DNA from: a bacterium 1XD21-70
GTDB taxonomy: Bacteria > Bacillota > Clostridia > Lachnospirales > Lachnospiraceae
DNA: 64,000 bases
NCBI GenBank assembly: GCA_003669055.1
Contig: RAYB01000015.1
Span: forward strand, 1-64,000
Reading direction: 5' to 3'
Shown here piece after piece: positions 1 through 9,721 of this stretch. The notes under the pieces are model-generated. The model saw only the letters and a list, made by a program, of their open reading frames with translations, was not told the DNA's origin and ran no database searches. The first letter of the stretch is position 1. Every line of letters begins with the position of its first letter. The translations under genes were made by a program, and so were the position numbers.

Positions 1-36
1 TGGCTGCAGACCGCATAATTACTGGGTCTGTAGCCA
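1..36 (-). other. Hairpin in the leader of a gene outside the window
   Basis: A 12-bp stem (1-12 with 25-36, one G-U pair) closes a 12-nt loop. It lies just downstream of the leftward promoter at 67-94, so it would sit near the 5' end of that transcript. A second small hairpin (CTTG/CAAG) precedes it. I could not match it to a riboswitch class. It may be a structured leader or part of a small RNA that continues outside the window. Confidence 0.4.
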
Positions 37-66
37 CTTCTTGCTTTCACAAGTGTCAAACTTGGG

Positions 67-94
67 ATTATAGCATAAACACATTTTTTGTCAA
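67..94 (-). promoter_or_regulatory. Strong sigma-A promoter reading leftward out of the window
   Basis: On the minus strand there is a perfect -35 TTGACA (89-94), a 16-bp spacer and a perfect -10 TATAAT (67-72). It lies beyond the htrA terminator, so it drives whatever is left of the window. Confidence 0.75.
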
Positions 95-200
95 AGCAGA
101 ATCACTATTTTTGCAGGTTTTTAAACAATTTTCGACATTTTTGTAACCATCCGGGCTCCTCCTCCCTTTCTTTTTTCCGGGGCATGCCGCCACACCACAT

Positions 201-242
201 AAAAACCAGGCGGTTCTGCAGCACACCGCCGCAAAACCGCCT
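201..242 (-). terminator. Intrinsic terminator of htrA
   Basis: A 12-bp G+C-rich stem (208-219 with 231-242, one G-U pair) is followed on the minus strand by GGTTTTT. It starts about 30 nt after the htrA stop codon. Confidence 0.8.
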
Positions 243-271
243 GAAACATAAATCCTAAATCCTATTTGATT

Positions 272-1669
272 TTACTCAGCCTCTTCTTTGGGCTTGAACC
301 CCAGGGTGATCTGAACCGTCCGCTCCACATACTCCCCGTTCTCCAGGGATTGGACTGTCAGGTCAACCGTGCTGTCCCCCTCGTAGTAGGTCAGCATTTT
401 CTGCAAATCCGCCATCGAACGGATCGACTGGCCGTCAAACTTGGTAATAATGTCCTTTTCCCGCAGATCAGAAGCCGCTGCCGCCCCGCCGTCAACTATC
501 TTATAAACGTATACGCCCCTGGGCATCCCGTAGGCGGCAGCCGCCATATCGTCAATATTGGTTCCCTGGATCCCCAGATACCCCTGTTTATCTTCCTCAA
601 TCTCCACCCGCGTTTTGCGGTTCATCAGATCATTGATAATGTCCTGCACCTTAGATACCGGGATCGCATATCCCATCCCCTCTACCTCAGTGGAGGAATA
701 CTTCGCCGAGTTGATTCCGATTACCTCTCCCTGCATATTCAGCAGGGCGCCTCCGCTGTTGCCTGGGTTAATGGCGGCATCTGTCTGGAGCAGGTTCTGG
801 ATTGTCTCCTCCTGCGTCCTCACCTCACGGTCCTTTGCACTCACATAACCTACCGTCACCGACTGGCCATAGCCTAATGCATTGCCGATCGCAATTACGC
901 CCTGCCCAACCTTGAGTTCATCCGAATCTCCCAGCGTTGCCACCTTGATCTGTGCCATCGTTTCTGAACTGATCTCAGACACCGGCACTGCGATTACCGC
1001 TAAGTCATTCGTCGAATCCGTGCCTTTGATCGCCGCATTTATGGAGGTTTCATCGATAAAGGTCACTGTCAGTTCCTTAGAATCAGCCACCACATGGTTG
1101 TTCGTCACGATCAGCAGTTCATCATCGTTCCGCCCCACGATAATGCCGGAACCGCTGCTTGGGATTTCGTACCTCTGGCTGGAACCAAACCAGCTTCTCT
1201 GCTCTAACACCATCGTGTTGGTGAGCGCCACCACGGACGGCATCGCCGTCTCCACAATCGCAGAGACATCTGTCTGCAGGGCTGGCATCACCGTATTTTG
1301 TGCCCTGGCTGCCCGTGTCGCTTCCTCTGCCTTTTGGGTTTCCACGGTTGCCAGGCTGGCCTGTTCCTGTTCTTTCGGGCCGTATTGTGCCTTTAAATAT
1401 TCCCCTGCCGTATTGACACCAAACATAGTGCCTCCTGCCACGGTGCCAAACAACAGCGCCGCTGCCGTAACCCCGGCAATTTTCGCTGCCAATGGGCGCC
1501 GCTTTGCAGGCTTCTTTTCCGGTTCCGGCGGAATGTGGGACATATCCATCCGGTTGTACTGTGGTTCCTGCCCCTGGTCGTGCCATTGGCCGCCATACCC
1601 TTCCTGGCGGTTCCAGGCTTCCTGGTTTCCTTCTGCTCCCTGCCTGTAATCTCTATTATCTTCGTACAT
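272..1669 (-). CDS. htrA: HtrA/DegP-type membrane-anchored serine protease with PDZ domain
   Basis: Surface quality-control protease (S1C family) that degrades misfolded exported proteins. The protein has 465 residues. A charged, Gln-rich cytoplasmic N-terminus is followed by one membrane segment at about residues 60-85, then the trypsin-like domain. The catalytic His (NNHVVAD), Asp (TNDLAVI) and Ser (NPGNSGGALL) are all present, and a single PDZ domain follows (YLGIQG onward). The open frame reaches further upstream, but AAAGGGG nine bases before the ATG at 1669 supports this start. It follows the glycopolymer operon but has its own gap with phased repeats upstream and a terminator downstream, so separate stress regulation is plausible. 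Confidence 0.93.
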   Translation of the reverse strand: MYEDNRDYRQGAEGNQEAWNRQEGYGGQWHDQGQEPQYNRMDMSHIPPEPEKKPAKRRPLAAKIAGVTAAALLFGTVAGGTMFGVNTAGEYLKAQYGPKEQEQASLATVETQKAEEATRAARAQNTVMPALQTDVSAIVETAMPSVVALTNTMVLEQRSWFGSSQRYEIPSSGSGIIVGRNDDELLIVTNNHVVADSKELTVTFIDETSINAAIKGTDSTNDLAVIAVPVSEISSETMAQIKVATLGDSDELKVGQGVIAIGNALGYGQSVTVGYVSAKDREVRTQEETIQNLLQTDAAINPGNSGGALLNMQGEVIGINSAKYSSTEVEGMGYAIPVSKVQDIINDLMNRKTRVEIEEDKQGYLGIQGTNIDDMAAAAYGMPRGVYVYKIVDGGAAAASDLREKDIITKFDGQSIRSMADLQKMLTYYEGDSTVDLTVQSLENGEYVERTVQITLGFKPKEEAE

Positions 1670-1749
1670 AATCACAATCCCCTTTCTGCAGCCTTTCTGC
1701 AAACGGCTGTCTTCTGTTTCCTTCTTGTTATGCATTCAATATAACCGGA

Positions 1750-1790
1750 AATTGTGATAAAATTGTGATATATTTATATTTTAATTGTGA
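1750..1790 (-). promoter_or_regulatory. Three helically phased TCACAATT repeats upstream of htrA
   Basis: On the minus strand TCACAATT occurs exactly three times, at 1783-1790, 1761-1768 and 1750-1757. The starts are 22 and 11 bp apart, that is two helical turns and one. A TATATT hexamer at 1738-1743 could be the -10. The matching -35 position falls inside the middle repeat and is not a consensus hexamer. This is the layout of an activator-dependent promoter; the regulator is unknown. Confidence 0.55.
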
Positions 1791-1820
1791 ACGGCGGCCT
1801 ATGGGTGCAGTACAGGGATG

Positions 1821-3944
1821 TTACTGCCCGGGGGCGGAGACTACTCCGCCCGACCCTCCCTGCCCAGGGTTTTGGCCTCCCGTCGGCGCACCGGCGCCCC
1901 CTCCTGGTGAGGACATCCCCGGTGAAGGCTGGGCTGGGGCAGGCTGCCCGCTTCCCGGCCCTCCGCTGCTGCCATTGCCGGACGCAGTCGGGTTCACCGG
2001 ATTGGCTGTATTCCCTCCCGGCGACGGCGTGGGCTGGGGTGAAGGGTTCACGGCCTCCGTAGTTCCTGGCATATTGCTGTTGCCTCCTCCCCCCGGTCCG
2101 GCCTGGGAGTTATTGCCTGCCTCCGTCTCCGGCGACGTGGGGCGCTGGGCATCCGTGCTGTCGGTGGGGCGCAGGCCCGGCCTCGATGTGCTTTCTGCCG
2201 GTGAGGAGTCACCCGGGCGGGCCGGAAGCCTCTCCCCGCCTTCTGTCAGATCTCCGTTCTCGTCGGTCTCTGCGTCGGTGGGGCGCTGCCCCGGCCGGTC
2301 TGACACACTGCTTTCCTGGGGATCCCGCACACTTCCGTTGTTCTTGCGGCGTACCAGTTCACCATCCTCATCCAGCACCCAGCCGGTGGCAATCCCGTTC
2401 TCATCGGTCTCCTGCTCTATATAATCGCCGTCCTCATCAGTCTCCCGCGGCACCCGTTTTTTCACCTTCTTGCCGCTGGAATTAAGCACATTGATATATT
2501 CATAGCGGTCATCGTCTTCCGTCTCTGCTGCCTTCTTCGTCTCGGCCGCCGTCGTCTTGGGAGGCTGGATCACGCCTCCGTCAGTATTGACACTCTTGAC
2601 ATAATTCCCTTCTTTATACATCCCGGAATCTGCCGCAATCTTCTTGCTGATGCTTTTCACCGTCTCCGACGGCACATATTCCTCCGTACCAAACAAAAAC
2701 TGATGCAGCTTCACTACATTCGTCTCCAGTGTCTGCGGGATCACACAGGCGCCTTTTTTCCCCATCTTGGCATCTCCCCGCGCCTCCGGAAAGCCCATGG
2801 TCTCTCCCAGATGGTATTTGTTGATATTTTTGAGGCTTATATAGATGTCATCTACCCACAAACTGGTGGAAACCTGCGGGAACACTGTGCCCAGGACGCG
2901 GTTCAAGGTCTCAAAATCTGCGGTTTTTGCCTTCTCAAACGCCAGCTTGATTACTTTTCTCTGGCGTTCTGTCCGCGCAAAATCCGTATCCATCAGGCGC
3001 AGGCGCCCATAGGCCACTGCCTGGACACCGTCTAAGTGGTTCATCCCTGCATGGGTCAGCGGGGTAGACCCCACCCCCGTAACCTTCACCGTCTCCGTGA
3101 TAAAAGAATTGATGTAATAAAACTCCGCCTTGCTCAGTTCTACATCCACACCGCCCAGAATATTGATGGCATCTGCCACTGCCTTCCAGTTAAAAGTTAC
3201 ATAGTCAGTGATATTCAGGTCCAGGTTCCTGTTCAGGGCAGTCATGGCCTGCTCCGGGCCCCCTACAAAGTAAGCCTGGTTAAACTTATTGTAAGAGCCG
3301 TCCTTTGAGATATTCAGGTAAGTATCCCGAAACAGTGATACCAGCTTAATCTCACCTGTCTCCAAGTTGATGTTGCAGATAATGTTCACATCGGAATTGG
3401 TGCTTTTCTCGATCGCGTTATCCCTGGCATCCACACCAAAAACGGCAATCGTCCAATAGCCTTTCAGTTTCTCCCTGGTCACCACATCCAGGTCTTGGTT
3501 CTGTACCTGTTCCATATCGATCACAGGGCGTTTTACCTGGTTCATCAGCCTTGCCACATAGGCATACCCAAAGATAAACACCAGCGCGAAGCACTCCGCT
3601 ATGATCATCCCTATGATCCGGCGGCGCCTGCGCTTGCGGGCATTGTCCTGCCCCTTTTGCTGGAAACCGCCAGGCACCCGGCGGCCATTGGCAACAGCCC
3701 CGGCGGCTGTCTGCCCGGCGGCCTGTCTGCCCGGAGAAGCCGTCCTGCCTGTGCCGCCCTTCTTGACGGGATGCACGGACGCATCATTCATCACTCTCAG
3801 CCCATCCGCCCTCCGGCTCCCATATCCTGATCCCTGTCCCGCTGCCCCGGTCCGCCTGCCCCCCATATCCTGCCTTGCAGTCTTCGGGTTCCGGCGGCTT
3901 TTCCGTTCCGGGCGTCTCAATTCCTCATCATAATCACGGCTCAT
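1821..3944 (-). CDS. LytR-CpsA-Psr (LCP) family protein with long low-complexity tail
   Basis: LCP enzymes transfer undecaprenyl-linked glycopolymers to peptidoglycan on the outer face of the membrane, which fits a gene at the end of a glycopolymer operon. The protein has 707 residues. A basic N-terminus (about 1-105) leads to one membrane segment (about 108-135) and the LCP domain (about 165-420; motifs FGVDARD, SLFRDTYLNI, GRLRLMDTDFARTERQR). The last 230 or so residues are acidic, then Pro/Gly/Ser/Thr-rich, with repeated TDENG and RPGLRPTD-like units. The tail looks disordered and could span the wall. It starts 20 bp after the sugar transferase. Confidence 0.9.
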   Translation of the reverse strand: MSRDYDEELRRPERKSRRNPKTARQDMGGRRTGAAGQGSGYGSRRADGLRVMNDASVHPVKKGGTGRTASPGRQAAGQTAAGAVANGRRVPGGFQQKGQDNARKRRRRRIIGMIIAECFALVFIFGYAYVARLMNQVKRPVIDMEQVQNQDLDVVTREKLKGYWTIAVFGVDARDNAIEKSTNSDVNIICNINLETGEIKLVSLFRDTYLNISKDGSYNKFNQAYFVGGPEQAMTALNRNLDLNITDYVTFNWKAVADAINILGGVDVELSKAEFYYINSFITETVKVTGVGSTPLTHAGMNHLDGVQAVAYGRLRLMDTDFARTERQRKVIKLAFEKAKTADFETLNRVLGTVFPQVSTSLWVDDIYISLKNINKYHLGETMGFPEARGDAKMGKKGACVIPQTLETNVVKLHQFLFGTEEYVPSETVKSISKKIAADSGMYKEGNYVKSVNTDGGVIQPPKTTAAETKKAAETEDDDRYEYINVLNSSGKKVKKRVPRETDEDGDYIEQETDENGIATGWVLDEDGELVRRKNNGSVRDPQESSVSDRPGQRPTDAETDENGDLTEGGERLPARPGDSSPAESTSRPGLRPTDSTDAQRPTSPETEAGNNSQAGPGGGGNSNMPGTTEAVNPSPQPTPSPGGNTANPVNPTASGNGSSGGPGSGQPAPAQPSPGMSSPGGGAGAPTGGQNPGQGGSGGVVSAPGQ

Positions 3945-3964
3945 GCAACATACCTCTTCTTATC

Positions 3965-5380
3965 TTAATAGGCGTTTTTATTAATAAAGCCTTTAAATAC
4001 CGTCAGAAACAAAATCTTGAAATCCAATCCCAATGTCCAATTCTCAATATAATACAAATCATGTTCAATCCGCTTCTCTATAGAAGTATCTCCCCGGTAC
4101 CCGTTGATCTGCGCCCACCCGGTCATCCCCGGGCGCACCTGATGCTTTATCATATAGCGGGGGATCTCTTCCTTAAACCGTTCCACAAAAAACGGGCGCT
4201 CCGGCCTAGGCCCCACCAGGCTCATGCTCCCCACTAAAACATTGAAAAGCTGCGGCAGTTCATCGATGCTGGTGCTGCGGATAACCTTCCCTACCGGGGT
4301 TACCCTCGGGTCATGGGGCGTGGTCCACTGTCCCTTCTCCTGATGGGGGGACTGCACCTCCATGGAACGGAATTTATACATTTTAAATGGCCGGTTATGA
4401 AGGCCTACCCGTTCCTGGCTATAGATCACCTGTCCTGGGGACGTCAGCTTGATCACAACTGCCGTTATGAACATCACAGGGGAAAACAGAACCAGCGCCG
4501 CCACCGCACCGCACAGATCCACAACACGCTTCATTGTGGCATTGAGCAGGTCATTCAGCGGCACATGCCGGATATTGATCACCGGCAGCCCCTGCAGATC
4601 CTCCGTATAAGGCCTTGTAGGGATAAACTTATTGTAATCCGGAATGAATTTTGTATGCACACCCGACTTCTCGCACTCTGCCACCATCTTTTCCAGGCCG
4701 CCATAGTCCCGGATGCTGAGGGTAATGGCAATCTCATCCAGCAGGTTCATATCCAGGATCGTCTTCAGGTTCCCGGTAGTGCCGATCACCTTCACGCCCC
4801 GGTAGCCTTCCCCCCGTTCCTTATGGTCATCTAGGATCCCGCGGATCTGATAGCCCCACTCCGGGTTTGCCTTCACCCGGTCTATATAGCTTTCCGCTGC
4901 CCGGCTATAGCCGATTAGCAGCACATGCTTCTGGTTGTAGCCCTTGGAACGGATGGAACGCAGGCAGATGCGGATAAAATTCCGCTCCACCGTCTCCGCC
5001 ACAATATTCACCCCGAAAAAGAACACCACCAGCCTCCGGGAAAAATGCTGGAAATAGGGATTCTTCCCCCCCAGGTACAATACCATGCCGGACAGCATAA
5101 GCCCGATTAAATTTGCCTTGAAAATATTGGCAAATTCCTGCCTGCGCCCCTGTACCCGCTTTGGTGTAAACAAATGGAAAATCGTATATAACAGCAGATA
5201 TGCCGGTACGATAATCACCAGCACGCCCAGATAAATCTCCGGGCCGAGCACCTCATTGGCCGCCCGGAACCAGCCGCTGCCAATGATGATATACCAGCTC
5301 AAGATGTAGGCCGCCACAATTACCATTGCGTCAATCAGCACGTGCAGGCGGTTCAACCTTTTTTGGTTATCTTTTATCAT
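3965..5380 (-). CDS. Undecaprenyl-phosphate sugar-1-phosphate transferase (WcaJ/CpsE type)
   Basis: Starts glycopolymer synthesis by placing the first sugar-1-phosphate on undecaprenyl phosphate. The 471-residue protein has the usual family plan. There are four or five N-terminal membrane segments, a central nucleotide-binding-like domain (about 140-265), one more membrane helix, and the bacterial sugar transferase domain (about 275-471) with [18 protein letters not shown] and [10 protein letters not shown] motifs. The presence of the N-terminal domain points to a hexose-1-phosphate transferase rather than a PglC-type minimal enzyme. The sugar cannot be told from sequence. Confidence 0.92.
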   Translation of the reverse strand: MIKDNQKRLNRLHVLIDAMVIVAAYILSWYIIIGSGWFRAANEVLGPEIYLGVLVIIVPAYLLLYTIFHLFTPKRVQGRRQEFANIFKANLIGLMLSGMVLYLGGKNPYFQHFSRRLVVFFFGVNIVAETVERNFIRICLRSIRSKGYNQKHVLLIGYSRAAESYIDRVKANPEWGYQIRGILDDHKERGEGYRGVKVIGTTGNLKTILDMNLLDEIAITLSIRDYGGLEKMVAECEKSGVHTKFIPDYNKFIPTRPYTEDLQGLPVINIRHVPLNDLLNATMKRVVDLCGAVAALVLFSPVMFITAVVIKLTSPGQVIYSQERVGLHNRPFKMYKFRSMEVQSPHQEKGQWTTPHDPRVTPVGKVIRSTSIDELPQLFNVLVGSMSLVGPRPERPFFVERFKEEIPRYMIKHQVRPGMTGWAQINGYRGDTSIEKRIEHDLYYIENWTLGLDFKILFLTVFKGFINKNAY

Positions 5381-5482
5381 AATGTTTTACCTTGCATGAA
5401 TTGTTGGACGGCCCCTAAGACACCGGCGCCTCTGACGGTACGATTATACACGAATTTTTCCCATTGTACTATTAAATTTCTC

Positions 5483-6487
5483 TTAAATCTCTGTGTTTTC
5501 GCCTCTCATCTGTCTTTTTTTCAGCTGCCGACGGGTGAATTCACAGATGTATAAGGCTGCCCCGTACATCAGTTCCCACTGAACCGCCAGGTAATTCCCC
5601 AGGTTTTCCCGGCGGTATGGAACCTTTTTCGTCTTGTGGGCAGTCAGGATTCCTTCCCAAAAACCGGCCAGATATTCCTTCCCAAAGCCGATTTTTCGGA
5701 AGAACACGTACTTTCCGGCTACCCCGGCCAAGATGGGGACACCATTCACCAAAAGCTGCGGCAAGGGCATGTTCTTATAATTGAGGTAAACATTGTTGCG
5801 TGCCGCCAGCCGTACCTTAAACGGATTGTATTTGGATCCGCTGGTGCCGCTCCCCACATGGTATACCACCGCCTCCGGGCAGTACCGGTTATAGTATCCC
5901 TCAATTTTGGCACGATATCCCACATCGATATCCTCAAGATAAGCAAAATGCATCTCGTCAAAGAACCCGATCTTCTCAAATACCTCCCGCCGGTAGATCG
6001 CCGCCCCGGCACAAGCAGAAAAAATATGGCAGGGGCGGTTGTAGCGCTCCACCTCCTGCCCAACCCCGCGCTGGTAAGCCCAGCCCATGACACTGTACAT
6101 ATCCCCTGCATCATCGATCAGTTCCCGGCGGTACATCTGGACCATACGCGGGCTGACCGAAAAGATCCGGGGAGAACGTTCGATTGCAGCTAAAAGTTTT
6201 TCCACATAAGCCGGGTCCGCCTCGGTATCATTATTAAGCAATATCACATAAGGTGTCCGCGCTGCGCGGATCCCTGCATTGACAGCACCGGAAAAACCTG
6301 TATTCTGAGGCAGGAGCAGAGCCTGAACCCCCTGCTCCTGCAGCCATTCGGCACTGCCGTCGCCGGAACCATTGTCCACCACCAGAACCGTAAAGTCCTG
6401 GCTGGTCTGGCGGGACAACGCATCCAGGCATAAAGGCAAAAACTTCAGGCCGTTATAATTGGGAATAATAATGGTGATCTTTTTCAT
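5483..6487 (-). CDS. GT2-family glycosyltransferase (rhamnosyltransferase-like)
   Basis: Likely adds one sugar during assembly of the glycopolymer repeat unit at the inner membrane face. The 334-residue protein has a GT-A fold. The nucleotide-binding strand is IIIPNYNGLKFL, the metal site region is LLNNDTEADP, and an acceptor region contains LEDIDVGYR. Near the C-terminus a hydrophobic stretch could associate with the membrane. AAGGAG nine bases before the ATG at 6487 and the family N-terminus (MKKITIIIPNYNG) support this start over the longer frame. The acceptor and donor are unknown. Confidence 0.88.
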   Translation of the reverse strand: MKKITIIIPNYNGLKFLPLCLDALSRQTSQDFTVLVVDNGSGDGSAEWLQEQGVQALLLPQNTGFSGAVNAGIRAARTPYVILLNNDTEADPAYVEKLLAAIERSPRIFSVSPRMVQMYRRELIDDAGDMYSVMGWAYQRGVGQEVERYNRPCHIFSACAGAAIYRREVFEKIGFFDEMHFAYLEDIDVGYRAKIEGYYNRYCPEAVVYHVGSGTSGSKYNPFKVRLAARNNVYLNYKNMPLPQLLVNGVPILAGVAGKYVFFRKIGFGKEYLAGFWEGILTAHKTKKVPYRRENLGNYLAVQWELMYGAALYICEFTRRQLKKRQMRGENTEI

Positions 6488-6539
6488 CTTTATATGCTCC
6501 TTAACCTGCCGGTACCGCATTTTCTTCTTTCTCAGCCGC

Positions 6540-8738
6540 CTAAACCTCCGCCTCCAGCTTATACGGCTCCCCGATCTTTTCTTTTAAAAGGTCACGGAGT
6601 GCGAAGTTGGATTTGCGCAGGGTCAGGTTGGGGTTGTAGTAGGGATCCCCCTTCTCAAGGATCTCGGGCCAGCGGCGGGCAAAAACCGCAATCTCCCGGT
6701 TAAACCGCGCTACCTTCTCCGGAGTGTCCTCAAGCCCGCGCGATTTCGATTCGTAATGGTACATCAGCGCATAGGGGGCATAGACAACCAAAAGCCCGGC
6801 AGCGCGAACTTTCATACAAAAATCGATATCATTGAAGGCCACTGCCAGTTCTTCCGTAAAGCCCCCCACCTCACAAAACACGCTGGCCTTCGTCATCATG
6901 CAGGCAGCCGTCACTGCACTGTAATCCTGGGCACACATTGCCCGGTGGAAATAGCTGTTCTCCGCCTGGTGCAGGCCAATGAAAGTATGCCCGGCGATCC
7001 CGCCAAAGCCTACCACAACACCTGCATGCTGGATCGTATCGTCCTGGTACAAAAGCCTGGCCCCTACAATCCCCACATCCTCCCGCTGGCAAAAGCCCAG
7101 CATCTCCTCGAACAGGCGCGGCTCAATGATTTCCGTGTCATTATTCAAAAAGAGAAGGTACTCCCCCTTCGCCTGGGAGGCGCCGAAATTGTTGATCGCC
7201 GAATAATTGAATTCGCGTTCCCAATTCACCACCCTCACCTGCGGCAGTTCCTTCTGAACCTCTTTATAGTAGGCAAAGGTCTCCTTTTTGGTGCTGTTGT
7301 TCTCAATAACGACAAATTCCAGGTTCTGGTATGACGCCTTTCGTAAAATGGAACGGATACAGAGATCCAGATCCTCTATATGATCCTTATTCGGGATCAC
7401 GACAGAAACCAGCGGGGTGCCCTTGATGCAAAAGGACGTATGGTAAATCCCATAGTCCACACCCTTTTCCACCTTCTCGGCAGCGATCCCGCAGCGCTCA
7501 TAATGCGCCATAATCGCGCGGGAACCCGCCTCGAAAGCATACAGCTTGCTTTCCGGGTTGCTGGCAGTCGAGCCCTGGTGGCACCGCCAGTGGTACAATA
7601 CCTTGGGAATATGGTAAATCCCTTTTGCTGCCTCGCTGCAGCGGAAGATAAAATCATAATCCTGGGCACCGTCAAACTCATGCCGAAGCCCCCCTACCCG
7701 TTCCATCAGCCCCCGTTTCACAACCAAAAGGTGGCAGATATAATTGACACTGGTCAAAAGGTCGGGATTGAAGTCCGGCTTAAAATGGGGGTCAAACAAC
7801 GCACCGCCGTCCATATCCAGCTTATCCTCGTCCGAGTAAAGCATGTCGCACTCCGGATGGGCCTCCACCGCCGCCGCCACCTCGTAGAGCGCATGTTCCG
7901 GCAAGGTATCGTCATGGTCAGCCAGCACGATATAATCCCCCCTTGCCATCTCAATGGCGGCATTGGTATTGCCGGAAATCCCCTTATTCCCTCCCAGGTT
8001 TTTATAACGGAACCGGCTGTCCTTCTTGGCATACCATCCCATCACCTTCTCCACCACGGCTCCCTCGCCCTCCGGGCTTCCGTTGGCCACACACACCTCC
8101 CAGTTGCTATAGGTCTGAGCCAGGATGGAGTCCATCATTTCCCGCAGGTATTTCTCCGGGGTCTTATAAGCCGGGATCACGACCGAGAGCAGCGGGCGCA
8201 CGGACAGCGGCTGTGTCCGCTGCCGCTTCAGTTCCTCTTCCCCCGGCTTGGTCAGGTCATACCATTCCTTATAATCATAATCATTGTCCAATCCCTGGAG
8301 TTTATGCTTTGATTTTAAAAACAGTGCCCTCAGCCCATACTTTTTCCCGAATTCCGCCGCCACCCGCACCGTCTCCATATTCATCAGGTCACAGATCTTC
8401 TCTAAGCGTTTGTGCGCCACGCTGGCCCGTTTTGCAATCAGTTCCTCATTAAACTTAATCCGCTTCTCCCGGCCGTCACACCGGATCCGCAGCCAGTAGC
8501 TGCGCCCCCGTTCATAGGGAAAGCAGATGTCAAATCCAAACTCCCTATCGTAAGTCTTCTTATAATAAATCTGGCTGACATCATCACGCCGGGTGGCAAC
8601 ATGGCGGAACCGGAGCGGATTCCCCGACTCATCCGTCACCCTAAAGGTTGCCCTCGACTCCGGCGCCTTCCCGATCACCCAGCCGTTCAGTGTTATGGAG
8701 TTCTCCCGGATCCTTACTACGTCTATTTTATATTTCAT
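6540..8738 (-). CDS. Two-domain GT2 glycosyltransferase
   Basis: A 732-residue bifunctional or processive glycosyltransferase. An N-terminal beta-rich region of about 100 residues precedes two GT-A domains. The first begins near residue 185 (LSVVIPAYKTPEKYL; metal motif ADHDDT). The second begins near 440 (VSVVIPNKDHIEDL; metal motif NNDTE). Tandem GT2 proteins of this kind are typical of O-antigen and wall-polysaccharide loci, where each domain may add one sugar. Its ATG overlaps the stop of the upstream gene (ATGA), so the two are translationally coupled. Confidence 0.88.
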   Translation of the reverse strand: MKYKIDVVRIRENSITLNGWVIGKAPESRATFRVTDESGNPLRFRHVATRRDDVSQIYYKKTYDREFGFDICFPYERGRSYWLRIRCDGREKRIKFNEELIAKRASVAHKRLEKICDLMNMETVRVAAEFGKKYGLRALFLKSKHKLQGLDNDYDYKEWYDLTKPGEEELKRQRTQPLSVRPLLSVVIPAYKTPEKYLREMMDSILAQTYSNWEVCVANGSPEGEGAVVEKVMGWYAKKDSRFRYKNLGGNKGISGNTNAAIEMARGDYIVLADHDDTLPEHALYEVAAAVEAHPECDMLYSDEDKLDMDGGALFDPHFKPDFNPDLLTSVNYICHLLVVKRGLMERVGGLRHEFDGAQDYDFIFRCSEAAKGIYHIPKVLYHWRCHQGSTASNPESKLYAFEAGSRAIMAHYERCGIAAEKVEKGVDYGIYHTSFCIKGTPLVSVVIPNKDHIEDLDLCIRSILRKASYQNLEFVVIENNSTKKETFAYYKEVQKELPQVRVVNWEREFNYSAINNFGASQAKGEYLLFLNNDTEIIEPRLFEEMLGFCQREDVGIVGARLLYQDDTIQHAGVVVGFGGIAGHTFIGLHQAENSYFHRAMCAQDYSAVTAACMMTKASVFCEVGGFTEELAVAFNDIDFCMKVRAAGLLVVYAPYALMYHYESKSRGLEDTPEKVARFNREIAVFARRWPEILEKGDPYYNPNLTLRKSNFALRDLLKEKIGEPYKLEAEV

Positions 8739-9721
8739 TGGTTATCATTTCCCTTTTCCCTTAATTCCGGTGCTTCCCCGTGCCGGCCTGAAAAATTGAT
8801 CCTCTCCTCCTCGATCACCAAGGGGCGTTTCATCACCCGCTGGTTGATCGAAAGCACATACTCCCCGATCATGCCGATAAAAAAGATCTGCACGGAGCCT
8901 AAAAACAGCATCCCCAACAGCATCGGAGCCATCCCTGCCGGAAAACGGTCCCACCAGACCAGCTTCATGACCAGGTAGGCAAAGGCTACCGCCAGGCTTA
9001 ACGCACAGCTGACTGCCCCGACAAAAGTTGCCAGCCGCAGCCCTGCTTTCGTATAGGAGGTAACGCTTAACATCGCCGCATCATATAGCCGGTAGAAATT
9101 GTTATGGGTCTTGCCCGCCCGCCTCTTTGGCTGCTCGTAAGGGATTTCCTTACGTTTATATCCTAGTTCCGCCACAATCCCCCGCAAGAACGGGGTGGGG
9201 TCATCCAGCCTGCGCAGCACCTCGATAAACTCCCTGTCATAAAGCCCTGAGCCCGTGAAATGTTCGATCTGCTCAACATCGGAAAGCTTGCGGATCATCT
9301 TATAATAACAGCTTCTCAGCCAGTACATCAACGGGTTCTCCCTGCTGCTCGTCTTGATGCCGATCACGATCTTATAGCCCTCTTCCCAGGCCTTGACATA
9401 TTGCGGAATCAATTCTACCGGATCCTGGAAGTCCGCCACCATGGCGATCACGCAGTCCCCCTCCACCTGCAAAAGCCCGTAATAGGGGGAATTGAACTGC
9501 CCAAAATTCCTGGCGTTGAAAATGGCCTTGACCCTGGGGTTCTCCCCGCACATCCGGCGCAGGATCGGCCTTGTATTGTCCCGGGAATCATTGTCAATAA
9601 AAACCAGTTCGTAACCATATTGCGGCAGTTCCTTTTCCAGCACCCCGATTACCGCACCGGCAATAGCCTCTACATTCTCTTCTTCATTATAACAAGGTAT
9701 CAGTACACTGATTGTCTTCAT
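8735..9721 (-). CDS. GtrB/DPM1-like polyprenyl-phosphate glycosyltransferase
   Basis: Probably transfers a sugar from a nucleotide donor to undecaprenyl phosphate, making a lipid-linked monosaccharide. The protein has 328 residues. It has a GT2 domain (VLIPCYNEEENVEAI; VADFQDP metal motif) and two C-terminal membrane helices (about 235-260 and 270-295), the plan of GtrB/ArnC. The longer open frame into the upstream gene is rejected. The family N-terminus is MKTISVLIPCYN, and its ATG overlaps the upstream stop codon (ATGA at 9718-9721). It is also coupled to the next gene by an ATGA overlap. Confidence 0.9.
   Translation of the reverse strand: MKTISVLIPCYNEEENVEAIAGAVIGVLEKELPQYGYELVFIDNDSRDNTRPILRRMCGENPRVKAIFNARNFGQFNSPYYGLLQVEGDCVIAMVADFQDPVELIPQYVKAWEEGYKIVIGIKTSSRENPLMYWLRSCYYKMIRKLSDVEQIEHFTGSGLYDREFIEVLRRLDDPTPFLRGIVAELGYKRKEIPYEQPKRRAGKTHNNFYRLYDAAMLSVTSYTKAGLRLATFVGAVSCALSLAVAFAYLVMKLVWWDRFPAGMAPMLLGMLFLGSVQIFFIGMIGEYVLSINQRVMKRPLVIEEERINFSGRHGEAPELREKGNDNQ

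Noticed and set aside
882-1649. Long open frame antisense to htrA (and similar ones antisense to the glycopolymer genes, e.g. 10522-11937)
   Set aside because: No ribosome binding site, low-complexity or Cys/Ser/Pro-rich products, and the opposite strand encodes well-supported enzymes. These are products of codon bias.
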